A DNA stretch of 6,750 nucleotides. Source: Campylobacterales bacterium (GTDB lineage Bacteria; Campylobacterota; Campylobacteria; Campylobacterales; Arcobacteraceae). Where the stretch lies: contig JADHTT010000045.1 of assembly GCA_016784825.1 (NCBI GenBank), positions 1 through 6,750 of the forward strand, in the 5' to 3' direction. The notes beneath the pieces were generated by a model. The model did no database searches, was not told the DNA's origin, and saw nothing but the letters and a program-made list of their open reading frames with translations. This document shows positions 1 through 6,720 of the stretch, one piece after another. Position 1 is the first letter of the stretch. The number at the start of each line of letters is the position of its first letter. A program made the position numbers and the translations under genes.

Positions 1-805
1 ATATATTTGTATCTTTGTATCTTGTAGAAAATGATGAGATGATACCAATATCACTACCATTAAATGCATATATTGACTGATCATAATCACCAACACAAAA
101 TAAACTCTTTGGTTTAAAAGCATCAAGAAGTTTACCTTGAAGTGGATTAGTATCTTGATATTCATCTACAAGTATTTCTGTAAATCTAAATTCATTTGAT
201 TGAAGTTTCTCTATCATCATTAAAAGTAGATCATCAAAATTTACATACCCATATTGCTTTTTTAATTTTTCAAATTCATCAATTACATCTTCGTATATTA
301 ATGTATATTCGCTATGCTCACTATTTCTATCAATAATCCATTGGGAAAATTGTTCATCATATGTACTATTTAAAAATAGTGAATATATATCATATAGATA
401 TCCACCATCATATGGTTTTGCTTCGTCATCATATGTAGAAAATACTCTTTTTTCATAAATTGATTTAAATAATGTTTTGAGTTCTCTAGGAGATTTGAGG
501 GTGATTTTTGTATTTAGTTGTTTTAGTAGCTTATAGCTAATAGAATGAAATGTACCAGATAATATTTTTTTCGCTACATCATCACCAAAGTATTTAGCAA
601 CTCTACTTACCATCTCAGCAGCAGCTTTATTAGTAAATGTAAGAAGCATAATATCTTCTGGTTTAGAACCATTATTTAAAAGGTATGCAATTCTACCTAC
701 AATAGTAGATGTTTTACCAGTACCAGCACTAGCTATGATTAAATTGTGACCACTTTTACAAGTAGCTGAATTTAGTTGTTGGGTATTAAGATTTGATAAT
801 GGCAA
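1..805 (-). CDS. UvrD/PcrA/Rep-family ATP-dependent DNA helicase, N-terminal part (runs off the window)
   Basis: This is a superfamily 1A 3'-5' DNA helicase, a cytoplasmic motor that unwinds DNA during repair or replication restart. The 268 visible codons carry the N-terminal motifs in order: a Q-like motif LNTQQLNSA (residues 6-14), Walker A ASAGTGKT (25-32), motif Ia LLTFTNKAAAEM (54-65), motif Ib GTFHS (84-88), FDDLLL (190-195), motif II/Walker B VDEYQDTN (213-220) and motif III GDYDQSIYAFNGS (239-251). Motifs IV-VI and the C-terminus lie beyond position 1; family members are usually about 650-750 residues, so under half is present. The frame has no ATG at its head. The start is taken as TTG at 805-803 because an in-frame TAG lies two codons upstream and AGGAAG (817-812) sits 6 bases before it. 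The reading frame is clean. It follows tkt by 48 bases. UvrD, PcrA and Rep cannot be separated from this part, so no symbol is given. The family call is very secure, the exact start fairly so. Confidence 0.93.
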   Translation of the reverse strand, partial: MPLSNLNTQQLNSATCKSGHNLIIASAGTGKTSTIVGRIAYLLNNGSKPEDIMLLTFTNKAAAEMVSRVAKYFGDDVAKKILSGTFHSISYKLLKQLNTKITLKSPRELKTLFKSIYEKRVFSTYDDEAKPYDGGYLYDIYSLFLNSTYDEQFSQWIIDRNSEHSEYTLIYEDVIDEFEKLKKQYGYVNFDDLLLMMIEKLQSNEFRFTEILVDEYQDTNPLQGKLLDAFKPKSLFCVGDYDQSIYAFNGSDIGIISSFSTRYKDTNI

Positions 806-811
806 AGACTA

Positions 812-817
812 CTTCCT
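812..817 (-). promoter_or_regulatory. Ribosome binding site fixing the TTG start of the helicase
   Basis: AGGAAG on the minus strand stands 6 bases before the TTG codon at 805-803. It is the only good Shine-Dalgarno match near the head of the frame. Its last three bases (814-812) and the TTG itself lie within the 3' arm of the inverted repeat at 803-846, so ribosome access would depend on whether that hairpin forms. Confidence 0.65.
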
Positions 818-828
818 AATTATTATGT

Positions 829-834
829 ATTATA
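829..834 (-). promoter_or_regulatory. Possible -10 element (TATAAT) for the helicase gene
   Basis: A consensus TATAAT reads on the minus strand inside the hairpin loop, 24 bases before the TTG codon. Transcription from it would begin near position 822, just upstream of the ribosome binding site. There is no convincing -35 hexamer, but Campylobacterota housekeeping promoters commonly lack one. In such AT-rich DNA the hexamer can occur by chance, so this is tentative. Confidence 0.3.
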
Positions 835-853
835 AAGTAGTCTTTGGTATATA

Positions 854-2785
854 TTATGAAAGTAGTGATTCTATTTTATCAGTAAGTTTCTTTTGAGTAA
901 ATCCAAACTTATCAAATAATTCCTCAGCAGGACCACTTTCACCAAAGCTATCCATACCTATAACATGATCAGCAAACTTATAGTATTCCATTGCAGTTGC
1001 CATTTCAATTGCAACTACATTTGTGCTAGGATCAATAATAGTATCGATATATTCTTTCTCTTGCTCACATAGAAGATCAAAACATGGTACAGATACAATA
1101 TTGCAAATAATACCTTTTGCCTCAAGTTGACAAGCTGTCAATAATGCTAACATTACTTCAGAACCAGATGCCATAAGCGTTGTATTTGCATTTTCTCTTT
1201 TGGTAAGAAGATATCCACCATTTTCTACATCACCATGAACTTTTTGAGGTTTTAGAGTTTGTAGTTTTTGTCTAGAACATACAAATGCAGTAGGAGCACT
1301 CATAGTAAGAGCTTTTTGCCAACATTTTACATTTTCTGATGCATCTGCTGGTCTAAATGTATAGAAGTTAGGTAATGCTCTAAACTGAGATAGTTGTTCA
1401 ATAGGTTGGTGTGTTGCACCATCTTCACCAACACCAATAGAATCATGAGTCCATACAAAGTGTTGTGGAATATTAGCTAATGCAGCAACTCTAGCTGCTG
1501 GCTTTAGATAATCACTAAAGATAAAGAATGTCGCAGAGAATACTCTATATAAACCATAAAGATTCATAGCATTTGCAATTGCAGCCATTGAGTGTTCTTT
1601 GATTCCAAAGTGGATATTTCGTCCTCTTGGGAAGTCGCCAAGTCCTGTTAATTCAGTTTTATTTGAAGGTGCAAGATCAGCTGATCCCCCTAAAAATGAT
1701 GGTACAGCTTTTGCTATAGCATTTAGAATTTTATGATTTGAATCTCTTGTAGCAATTTCGCTTCCTGCTTCAAATTCTGGATATACAACTTTTGAATAAT
1801 CAGGATTCAGTAAAGCATTTAAAGTTTCATTTTGTTCACTTAATGGAAGATCTTTTCTTACTAGTTTATCCCAAGCCTTACTTTGAAGTGTACCAGTTGC
1901 AGTCTTGTCAAATGCTGCTTTTACATCTTCTGGCACTACAAATGATTGTTCTGGATCAAAACCAGCTTTTGATTTTGATGCTGCTAATTCATCAGCGCCT
2001 AAAGGAGCACCATGTGTATGATGGCTTCCTTCCATAGTAGCTGCACCTTTACCAATAGCAGTTCTTGCAATGATTAGTGTAGGCTTATCAGATTCTCTTG
2101 AAGAAGACAGAGCATTTTCAATAGCATCAAAATCGTGACCATCTATAGTAATTACATCAAAGTTAATTGCTTCAAATCTTTTAGTAACATCTTCACTCCA
2201 AGCAATAGAGATATCACCTTCAATTGTAATGTCATTTGAGTCATAGATTAATGTCATATTTGAAAGATTTTGATGACCTGCTGTTGAAAGTGCCTCGTAA
2301 GAGATACCTTCTTGAAGGTCACCATCACCACATAGACAATATACGTGATGATCAATTACATCAGTATGATCAGTATTTAGAGAAAATGCTGCATATTTTG
2401 AAGCCATTGCAAAACCAACTGCATTAGCAATACCTTGACCTAATGGTCCAGTTGTGATCTCTACACCATGCGTATGACCAAATTCTGGGTGACCAGGTGT
2501 TTTAGAACCAGTTTGTCTAAATTGTTTAAGATCTTCAATTGTTACATCAAATCCCCAAAGGTGTAATAGTGAATAAACCATAGATGAAGCATGACCACCT
2601 GAGAATACTAATCTATCTCTATTTAGCCATGATGAATTAGATGGATCTAGTTTTAAGTGTTTACTTAATACAGTAACGATATCAGCCATACCCATTGGTG
2701 CACCTGGGTGTCCTGAGTTTGCTTTTTGTACCATATCAGCAGCTAAAAATCTAATTGTATTGGCTTGTTTTTGTAATAATGACAT
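854..2785 (-). CDS. tkt: Transketolase
   Basis: This thiamine-diphosphate enzyme moves two-carbon ketol units between sugar phosphates in the cytoplasm, linking glycolysis to the pentose phosphate pathway and, in autotrophs of this phylum, supplying pentose precursors. At 643 residues it is near the usual 660 and looks complete. The N-terminal TPP domain has GHPGAPMGMADI (25-36; His26), GGHASS (63-68), GHTHG (103-107), the cofactor/metal motif GDGDLQEG (153-160) with DSND (182-185), and SHGAPLG-equivalent THGAPLG (257-263). The central pyrimidine-binding domain has GGSADL (366-371), HFGIKEHSM (392-400) with the catalytic glutamate at 397, and GEDGATHQP (453-461). SRQKL (504-508) matches the sugar-phosphate-binding region. 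ATG at 2785 gives the standard N-terminus; a weak AGG that overlaps the efp stop codon lies 7 bases before it. Only 8 bases separate it from efp, which suggests translational coupling. Nothing is missing among the catalytic residues I can identify. Confidence 0.97.
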   Translation of the reverse strand: MSLLQKQANTIRFLAADMVQKANSGHPGAPMGMADIVTVLSKHLKLDPSNSSWLNRDRLVFSGGHASSMVYSLLHLWGFDVTIEDLKQFRQTGSKTPGHPEFGHTHGVEITTGPLGQGIANAVGFAMASKYAAFSLNTDHTDVIDHHVYCLCGDGDLQEGISYEALSTAGHQNLSNMTLIYDSNDITIEGDISIAWSEDVTKRFEAINFDVITIDGHDFDAIENALSSSRESDKPTLIIARTAIGKGAATMEGSHHTHGAPLGADELAASKSKAGFDPEQSFVVPEDVKAAFDKTATGTLQSKAWDKLVRKDLPLSEQNETLNALLNPDYSKVVYPEFEAGSEIATRDSNHKILNAIAKAVPSFLGGSADLAPSNKTELTGLGDFPRGRNIHFGIKEHSMAAIANAMNLYGLYRVFSATFFIFSDYLKPAARVAALANIPQHFVWTHDSIGVGEDGATHQPIEQLSQFRALPNFYTFRPADASENVKCWQKALTMSAPTAFVCSRQKLQTLKPQKVHGDVENGGYLLTKRENANTTLMASGSEVMLALLTACQLEAKGIICNIVSVPCFDLLCEQEKEYIDTIIDPSTNVVAIEMATAMEYYKFADHVIGMDSFGESGPAEELFDKFGFTQKKLTDKIESLLS

Positions 2786-2793
2786 ATTGAAAC

Positions 2794-3354
2794 CTATTTA
2801 ACTTTTTCTGTGTATTCACCTGTTCTAGTATCACACTTAACCATATCACCTTCAACAATATGGAATGGTACTTGAACAACTGCACCACATTCTAATGTAG
2901 CTGGTTTTTTACCACCTTGAGAATCACCTTTGAAGTTTGGTGGAGTCTCAACAACTTTCATTTCAACACTTAATGGTGCTTCAACAGTAATAGCTTCACC
3001 ATTAAAGAACATCATATCAACATTCATACCATCAATAATCCATTTTTCTGTATCACCAACTTGATCATGTGTTAAAGCAATTTGATCATATGTTTGAGTG
3101 TCCATAAATTGTAGCATTTCACCATCATCATATAAAAACTGCATTGTTTTTTGTTGTAAATCAGGAGTGTCAAATTTATCACCAGCATGGAAAGTTTTTT
3201 CAATAGTTTTACCATTAATATAATTCCAAATTTTACATCTTACAAATGCTGCACCTTTACCTGGCTTAACATGTGCGTAGTCAGTAATTTTATATGGAAT
3301 ACCATCAACTTGTATCTTAAGACCTTTTTTTAAATCACTCATTCCTAATGCCAT
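2794..3354 (-). CDS. efp: Translation elongation factor P
   Basis: EF-P binds ribosomes stalled between the P and E sites and promotes peptide-bond formation at consecutive prolines. The 186-residue length is typical. Three beta-barrel domains can be placed: a KOW-like domain I (about 1-65), an OB domain II (about 66-128) and a C-terminal OB domain III (about 129-186) containing the conserved [10 protein letters not shown] stretch. The tip of domain I reads [12 protein letters not shown], placing the modifiable lysine at residue 33, equivalent to Lys34 of E. coli that receives beta-lysine; the modifying enzymes are not in this window. ATG at 3354 is preceded by AGAAGGA (3368-3362) with 7-base spacing. 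A second ATG four codons on is less likely because Helicobacter homologues also begin MAxGMS. The gene follows serA by 16 bases and precedes tkt by 8, so all three probably share a transcript. Confidence 0.97.
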   Translation of the reverse strand: MALGMSDLKKGLKIQVDGIPYKITDYAHVKPGKGAAFVRCKIWNYINGKTIEKTFHAGDKFDTPDLQQKTMQFLYDDGEMLQFMDTQTYDQIALTHDQVGDTEKWIIDGMNVDMMFFNGEAITVEAPLSVEMKVVETPPNFKGDSQGGKKPATLECGAVVQVPFHIVEGDMVKCDTRTGEYTEKVK

Positions 3355-3370
3355 AATATTTTCCTTCTAT

Positions 3371-4957
3371 TTATATATTTACAAAGCAAACTGATGTAGC
3401 TGCTTCAAGATTTTCTAATAATGATAATACTTCTTTGCTTACATCATTATCTACTATAATTACTGCTAATGCTCCAGCAGTATTTCTACCTAATCTAAAG
3501 TCGGAGATATTAATATTATTATCACCTAAAATTTTTCCAACAGCTCCAACTACACCTGGTACATCAGAGTTTGATACTAGGATCATTTTACCAGATGGTT
3601 CAATATCCATAATATTTGCATTTACAGCAATTATTCTTTGTACATCTTCATTAAAGATTGTACCGCTTACACTATTTACACTATTAGTTGTAGTGATTTT
3701 AACTGTAACTTTATTTTTATATCCACTATTATTTGCTACCTTAGCTGCATCAAATTTAATATTTTTTTCATCTGCAATAAATGTAGCATTTACATAGTTG
3801 ATTTTTTCATTACTAAGTGCTGTAGTTAGTGCTCCAACAGTTGCAAATGTATTTAAAGAATCTAGATAATCGCCAATTTCACCCTCAGCCTCTATTTTGA
3901 TAGATTTTACTGCTGATTTATCCATTTGAGATATTAAGAAAGCCATTTTTTGAGTTAATTCTAGATATGGTTTTACAAAAGGTGGGATTTTTGATTCATC
4001 AATTGGTAAGTTTAGTGCATGTGGATATCCTATCCCTCTAGCTGCTTCAATTGCATTTTCAGCTGCTTGTGTAGATATTTTTAATTGTGACTCTACTGTA
4101 TTTGCACCAAGGTGTGCAGTTACAATAATATTAGGAAGATCTAATAATGGATGATCTGTAGCTGGTTCTTTTTTAAATACATCAATACCAGCCATAGCAA
4201 TTTTACCTGATTTTAAATTATTGTACAGAGCTTCTTCATTGTATAAACCACCTCTAGCACAGTTAATTAAAATTACACCATCTTTCATTTTAGCTATCTC
4301 TTCTTCACCAATCATATCAAGAGTTTCTTCATTTTTTGGTGTATGAATTGTAATAATATCACAGTCTAAAATATCATTAAAGTTTGTTGTGTATTTTATG
4401 TCTAAATCTGTAGCTTTAGTTGAATCAATATATGGGTCATAAGTAACAACATCCATTTCAAAGCCTTTTGCTCTTAATGCAACTCTGTGTCCAATATTAC
4501 CAAATCCAATTACACCTAATTTTTTACCATATAACTCTTGACCATACCAATCTTCTCTTTTCCAGATCCTTTGATCTTTTAATTGAGCATGAGCAAATGG
4601 CATTTTTCTCATACAAGAAAGCATATGTGTCATTGTAAGTTCAGTTGCCGCTAATGTATTTGCAGTTGGTACATTCATAGCAATAACACCTTGTTTGCTA
4701 CAACCATCCATATCTACATTATCATACCCTACACCAGCTCTTACAACTGCTTTTAGGTTTTGTGCTGCGTCTAGAAATTTTTGATCTACATCTGTAGAAC
4801 TTCTAGTAATACAAACATCTGCATCTTTAATTACATCTAATAGAGCTGTTTTATCAATATCAGCAGCATAGACATAGTTAATATCACTTGTTGTTTTTAA
4901 AATTTCTAAACCACTTTCGTGGATATGGTCACATACAACTATTGTGTGTTTATTCAT
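3371..4957 (-). CDS. serA: D-3-phosphoglycerate dehydrogenase (long form, with ASB and ACT domains)
   Basis: SerA oxidises 3-phosphoglycerate to 3-phosphohydroxypyruvate with NAD, the first committed step of serine, and hence glycine and one-carbon, synthesis. The 528 residues match the long type I form. The catalytic/NAD-binding half (about 1-320) shows RAGVGYDNVD (73-82), NVPTANTLAATE (95-106), the Rossmann signature GFGNIG (151-156) with acidic Asp174 at the end of the next strand, and the catalytic set Arg235 (in NCARGG), Glu264 (in KKEP) and His282 (in AHLGAN). An intervening ASB-type domain (about 325-450) and a C-terminal ACT domain (about 457-528, with SDVPGVVGAVGKIL and NINISDF) follow; in this family the ACT domain is often the site of serine feedback inhibition. 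ATG at 4957 has AAGGAA (4968-4963) 5 bases upstream. It probably heads a serA-efp-tkt operon, with a likely promoter at 4986-4991. No truncation or frame break is seen. Confidence 0.97.
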   Translation of the reverse strand: MNKHTIVVCDHIHESGLEILKTTSDINYVYAADIDKTALLDVIKDADVCITRSSTDVDQKFLDAAQNLKAVVRAGVGYDNVDMDGCSKQGVIAMNVPTANTLAATELTMTHMLSCMRKMPFAHAQLKDQRIWKREDWYGQELYGKKLGVIGFGNIGHRVALRAKGFEMDVVTYDPYIDSTKATDLDIKYTTNFNDILDCDIITIHTPKNEETLDMIGEEEIAKMKDGVILINCARGGLYNEEALYNNLKSGKIAMAGIDVFKKEPATDHPLLDLPNIIVTAHLGANTVESQLKISTQAAENAIEAARGIGYPHALNLPIDESKIPPFVKPYLELTQKMAFLISQMDKSAVKSIKIEAEGEIGDYLDSLNTFATVGALTTALSNEKINYVNATFIADEKNIKFDAAKVANNSGYKNKVTVKITTTNSVNSVSGTIFNEDVQRIIAVNANIMDIEPSGKMILVSNSDVPGVVGAVGKILGDNNINISDFRLGRNTAGALAVIIVDNDVSKEVLSLLENLEAATSVCFVNI

Positions 4958-4976
4958 GAAGTTTCCTTGTGAAAAT

Positions 4977-4996
4977 TTATATTAAATTATATTAAA
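4977..4996. repeat. Tandem 10-mer TTATATTAAA x2, with an inverted third copy at 5021-5030
   Basis: TTATATTAAA occurs back to back at 4977-4986 and 4987-4996, and its reverse complement TTTAATATAA lies at 5021-5030. The inverted copy can therefore pair with either tandem copy, although only the inner one extends into the full 15-bp stem. Low complexity makes chance or slippage a possible origin of the duplication. Confidence 0.6.
4986..4991 (-). promoter_or_regulatory. Likely -10 element of the serA promoter
   Basis: TATAAT reads on the minus strand, preceded by TTTAGTTTAA, an AT-rich run of the kind that replaces a clear -35 box in Campylobacterota sigma-70 promoters. Transcription would start near 4979, giving a leader of about 22 bases that contains the serA Shine-Dalgarno at 4968-4963. 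The hexamer lies within the 3' arm of the inverted repeat 4987-5030. Placement behind the rpsA terminator supports a separate serA transcription unit; the site is by eye only. Confidence 0.42.
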
Positions 4997-5030
4997 CTAA
5001 AGACAATGCTTTGTTTTTAGTTTAATATAA
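4987..5030. repeat. 15-bp AT-rich inverted repeat in the rpsA-serA gap
   Basis: Bases 4987-5001 (TTATATTAAACTAAA) are the exact reverse complement of 5016-5030. Inside, ACAA at 5003-5006 pairs with TTGT at 5011-5014 around a four-base loop. The remaining 5002/5015 pair is G-U in plus-strand RNA but a mismatch in minus-strand RNA. The structure directly abuts the terminator-like hairpin at 5030-5056 and overlaps the putative serA -10 element. It could be an operator, a second terminator stem or an mRNA 5'/3' structure; the sequence does not decide. Confidence 0.6.
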
Positions 5031-5056
5031 ACAGTGGCTATGATTTAGCCACTGTT
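5030..5056 (-). terminator. Probable rho-independent terminator of rpsA
   Basis: Bases 5030-5040 and 5046-5056 form a perfect 11-bp stem with a 5-base loop, and the stem core CAGTGGCTA is the most GC-rich part of this gap. It starts 11 bases after the rpsA stop codon in the direction of transcription and is followed on the minus strand by TATATT, a short interrupted U-tract. The weak tract means termination may be partial. On the plus strand the stem is followed by AGTAGTT, so it is not a good terminator in that direction. Confidence 0.62.
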
Positions 5057-5067
5057 AGTAGTTAGGA

Positions 5068-6720
5068 TTATCTTCCTAATTGACCTTTTAGTGCATCACC
5101 AAAAGTCATAGAAGTATCATCATTTACAGTTTTTAGAAGTTCTCTTTCTTGTTGAGATTCTAATCTTTTGATTGATAATCTAATTTTATTTCTTTGAGTA
5201 TCGATATTTACGATTACTGCTTCAATTTCATCACCTACATTAGCTTCATCTTTTTCAAATGGTCCGAAGTCTTCAGTTCTTACTAATGCATCGATATTAT
5301 CATTTAATTTTACAAACATACCGAAATCTTTAAAGTCTTTGATAGTTCCTTTTACAATTGTTCCTACAGGATTTTCATTTTGGAATGCTTTTACTGGAGA
5401 ATCAGATAAACTTTTTGTACTTAAAGAGATGTTTTCTTTATCAGAATCTATTCTAATAATTTTAACTTCAATTTCATCACCTTTTTTATAAAGATCTTTA
5501 CAGTTAACACCTTTATCCCAGCTTGCTTCTTCATTGTGAAGTAATCCATCAACTTCACCTAAGTTAATAAATGCACCAAAGTCAGTAACAGTTACAACTT
5601 TACCAGTCATAGTATCACCAGCTTTGTGAGTTGCTGTAAAGCTAGCAAATGGTTTTGGTAATAGAGATTTTAAAGATACTCTTAATCTTCTTTTATCAGC
5701 GTCTAATTCAATTACTTGTACATTGATTTCATCACCGATATTTAAAACGTCTTGAGGGTTTTTAAGGTTTTTATTCCAAGAGATTTCAGAAATATGAAGA
5801 AGACCTTCTACATCATTTCCTAAATCAACAAATGCACCATAAGATTCGAAGTTAGAAACAGTTACACCAATTGTATCACCAGCTTCTAGTTGATCTTTCA
5901 TCTCTTCCCATGGATTTGGAAGACAAGCTTTGATTGATAAAGAAATATGACCTTTATTTTCATCATATTTTAGAACTTTAACTTCTACATGGTCACCTTC
6001 TTTGTAGTAAGAAGATGGATTTACAGGACCTTTATAAGATATCTCATTGTAGTTACATAATCCATCAATTCCACCAAGATCAATAAACATACCATAAGAA
6101 GTGATTTTTTTAATTGTACCAATTACTGGTTTGTCATCAGCCATGATTTTTTTGATTGTTTCTTCTTTGATAGCTTTTTTAGCTTCAATAAGAACTTTTC
6201 TAGAAATTACAATTGAGCTCTGATCTGGATTTACTTTAAGTACTTTTGCTTCTACTTTCTTACCAAGTGCATTATCAGCTTTTAAATATCCATGACCCAT
6301 TGGCATAAAGTATTCTAGACCATTATCATCTTTTACAATGAATCCAGCTCTTCTTTTTACCGAAGTTACAACACCATTAACAATTACATTTTCTGGCTCT
6401 TCACCATGCTCTTTAAAGAAAGCATCTACAAGTTCTTTTTGTAAAACTTTTTGATGTGATAGAGAAAGACTTTCTCCTCTGCTTCCAAGAATAATTACAC
6501 TAATTTCATCGCCAACTGAATATTTTACAACACCATTAGTAGTGATTTCAGAAATATTAATTCTTCCCTCATTCCCGCCAACACTTACTACAAAGTTATC
6601 TTCGTTAATTGCAACTATATTACCATTTACTACTTCACCTGTTTCTGTCTGTTTTTCACTCTCCTCAAACATTGCTGCAAAGTTTTCATCTTCACCAATC
6701 TCTATATCTTCAATTCTCAT
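5068..6720 (-). CDS. rpsA: 30S ribosomal protein S1
   Basis: S1 binds mRNA on the small ribosomal subunit and helps unfold and dock transcripts, especially those with weak Shine-Dalgarno sequences. The 550 residues contain six S1 (OB-fold) repeats at roughly 27-90, 110-175, 195-265, 278-352, 364-438 and 452-520. The first two are divergent, as expected for the ribosome-docking repeats. Repeats 3-6 show the RNA-binding pattern, for example ITSYGMFIDLGGIDGL (206-221), FESYGAFVDL with GLLHISEISW (306-315), and VTDFGAFINL (378-387). The acidic N-terminus is typical. ATG at 6720 has AAGGG (6730-6726) 5 bases upstream; the frame is open further upstream to the window edge, so the start rests on that site and on the family-like N-terminus. 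In C. jejuni rpsA lies between ispH and serA, as I recall; here serA follows too, and whatever precedes is outside the window. A terminator-like hairpin follows directly. Confidence 0.97.
   Translation of the reverse strand: MRIEDIEIGEDENFAAMFEESEKQTETGEVVNGNIVAINEDNFVVSVGGNEGRINISEITTNGVVKYSVGDEISVIILGSRGESLSLSHQKVLQKELVDAFFKEHGEEPENVIVNGVVTSVKRRAGFIVKDDNGLEYFMPMGHGYLKADNALGKKVEAKVLKVNPDQSSIVISRKVLIEAKKAIKEETIKKIMADDKPVIGTIKKITSYGMFIDLGGIDGLCNYNEISYKGPVNPSSYYKEGDHVEVKVLKYDENKGHISLSIKACLPNPWEEMKDQLEAGDTIGVTVSNFESYGAFVDLGNDVEGLLHISEISWNKNLKNPQDVLNIGDEINVQVIELDADKRRLRVSLKSLLPKPFASFTATHKAGDTMTGKVVTVTDFGAFINLGEVDGLLHNEEASWDKGVNCKDLYKKGDEIEVKIIRIDSDKENISLSTKSLSDSPVKAFQNENPVGTIVKGTIKDFKDFGMFVKLNDNIDALVRTEDFGPFEKDEANVGDEIEAVIVNIDTQRNKIRLSIKRLESQQERELLKTVNDDTSMTFGDALKGQLGR

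Larger units (their letters stand above)
803..846 (-). promoter_or_regulatory. 12-bp perfect inverted repeat covering the helicase start codon
   Basis: CAAAGACTACTT at 803-814 is the exact reverse complement of AAGTAGTCTTTG at 835-846, with a 20-base AT-rich loop. In a transcript reading through from tkt, the 3' arm contains half of the helicase Shine-Dalgarno sequence and ends on the TTG start codon. There is no T-tract after the stem on either strand, so it is a poor intrinsic terminator. Occlusion of translation, an mRNA-stabilising 3' end for tkt, or a protein-binding site are all possible. The repeat is seen directly; its role is inferred. Confidence 0.6.

Noticed and set aside
803..846. 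Intrinsic terminator for tkt
   Set aside because: The stem is perfect, but neither strand has a T-tract after it, and the loop is 20 bases long; a regulatory or stabilising hairpin fits better.
1792..2427. Short plus-strand open frames at 1792-2037 and 2236-2427
   Set aside because: They lie wholly inside tkt on the opposite strand, have low-complexity His/Leu-rich translations and no recognisable domain; they are shadows of the transketolase codons.
3342..3354. Alternative efp start at the second ATG, four codons downstream
   Set aside because: The ribosome binding site at 3368-3362 is correctly placed for the first ATG, and homologues in the phylum share the MAxGMS beginning.
3435..3829. 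Plus-strand open frames at 3435-3797 and 3638-3829 with hydrophobic, Ile/Phe-rich translations resembling membrane segments
   Set aside because: They are antisense to the well-formed ASB/ACT part of serA; hydrophobic antisense translations are expected from such codons, and there is no independent support for a gene.
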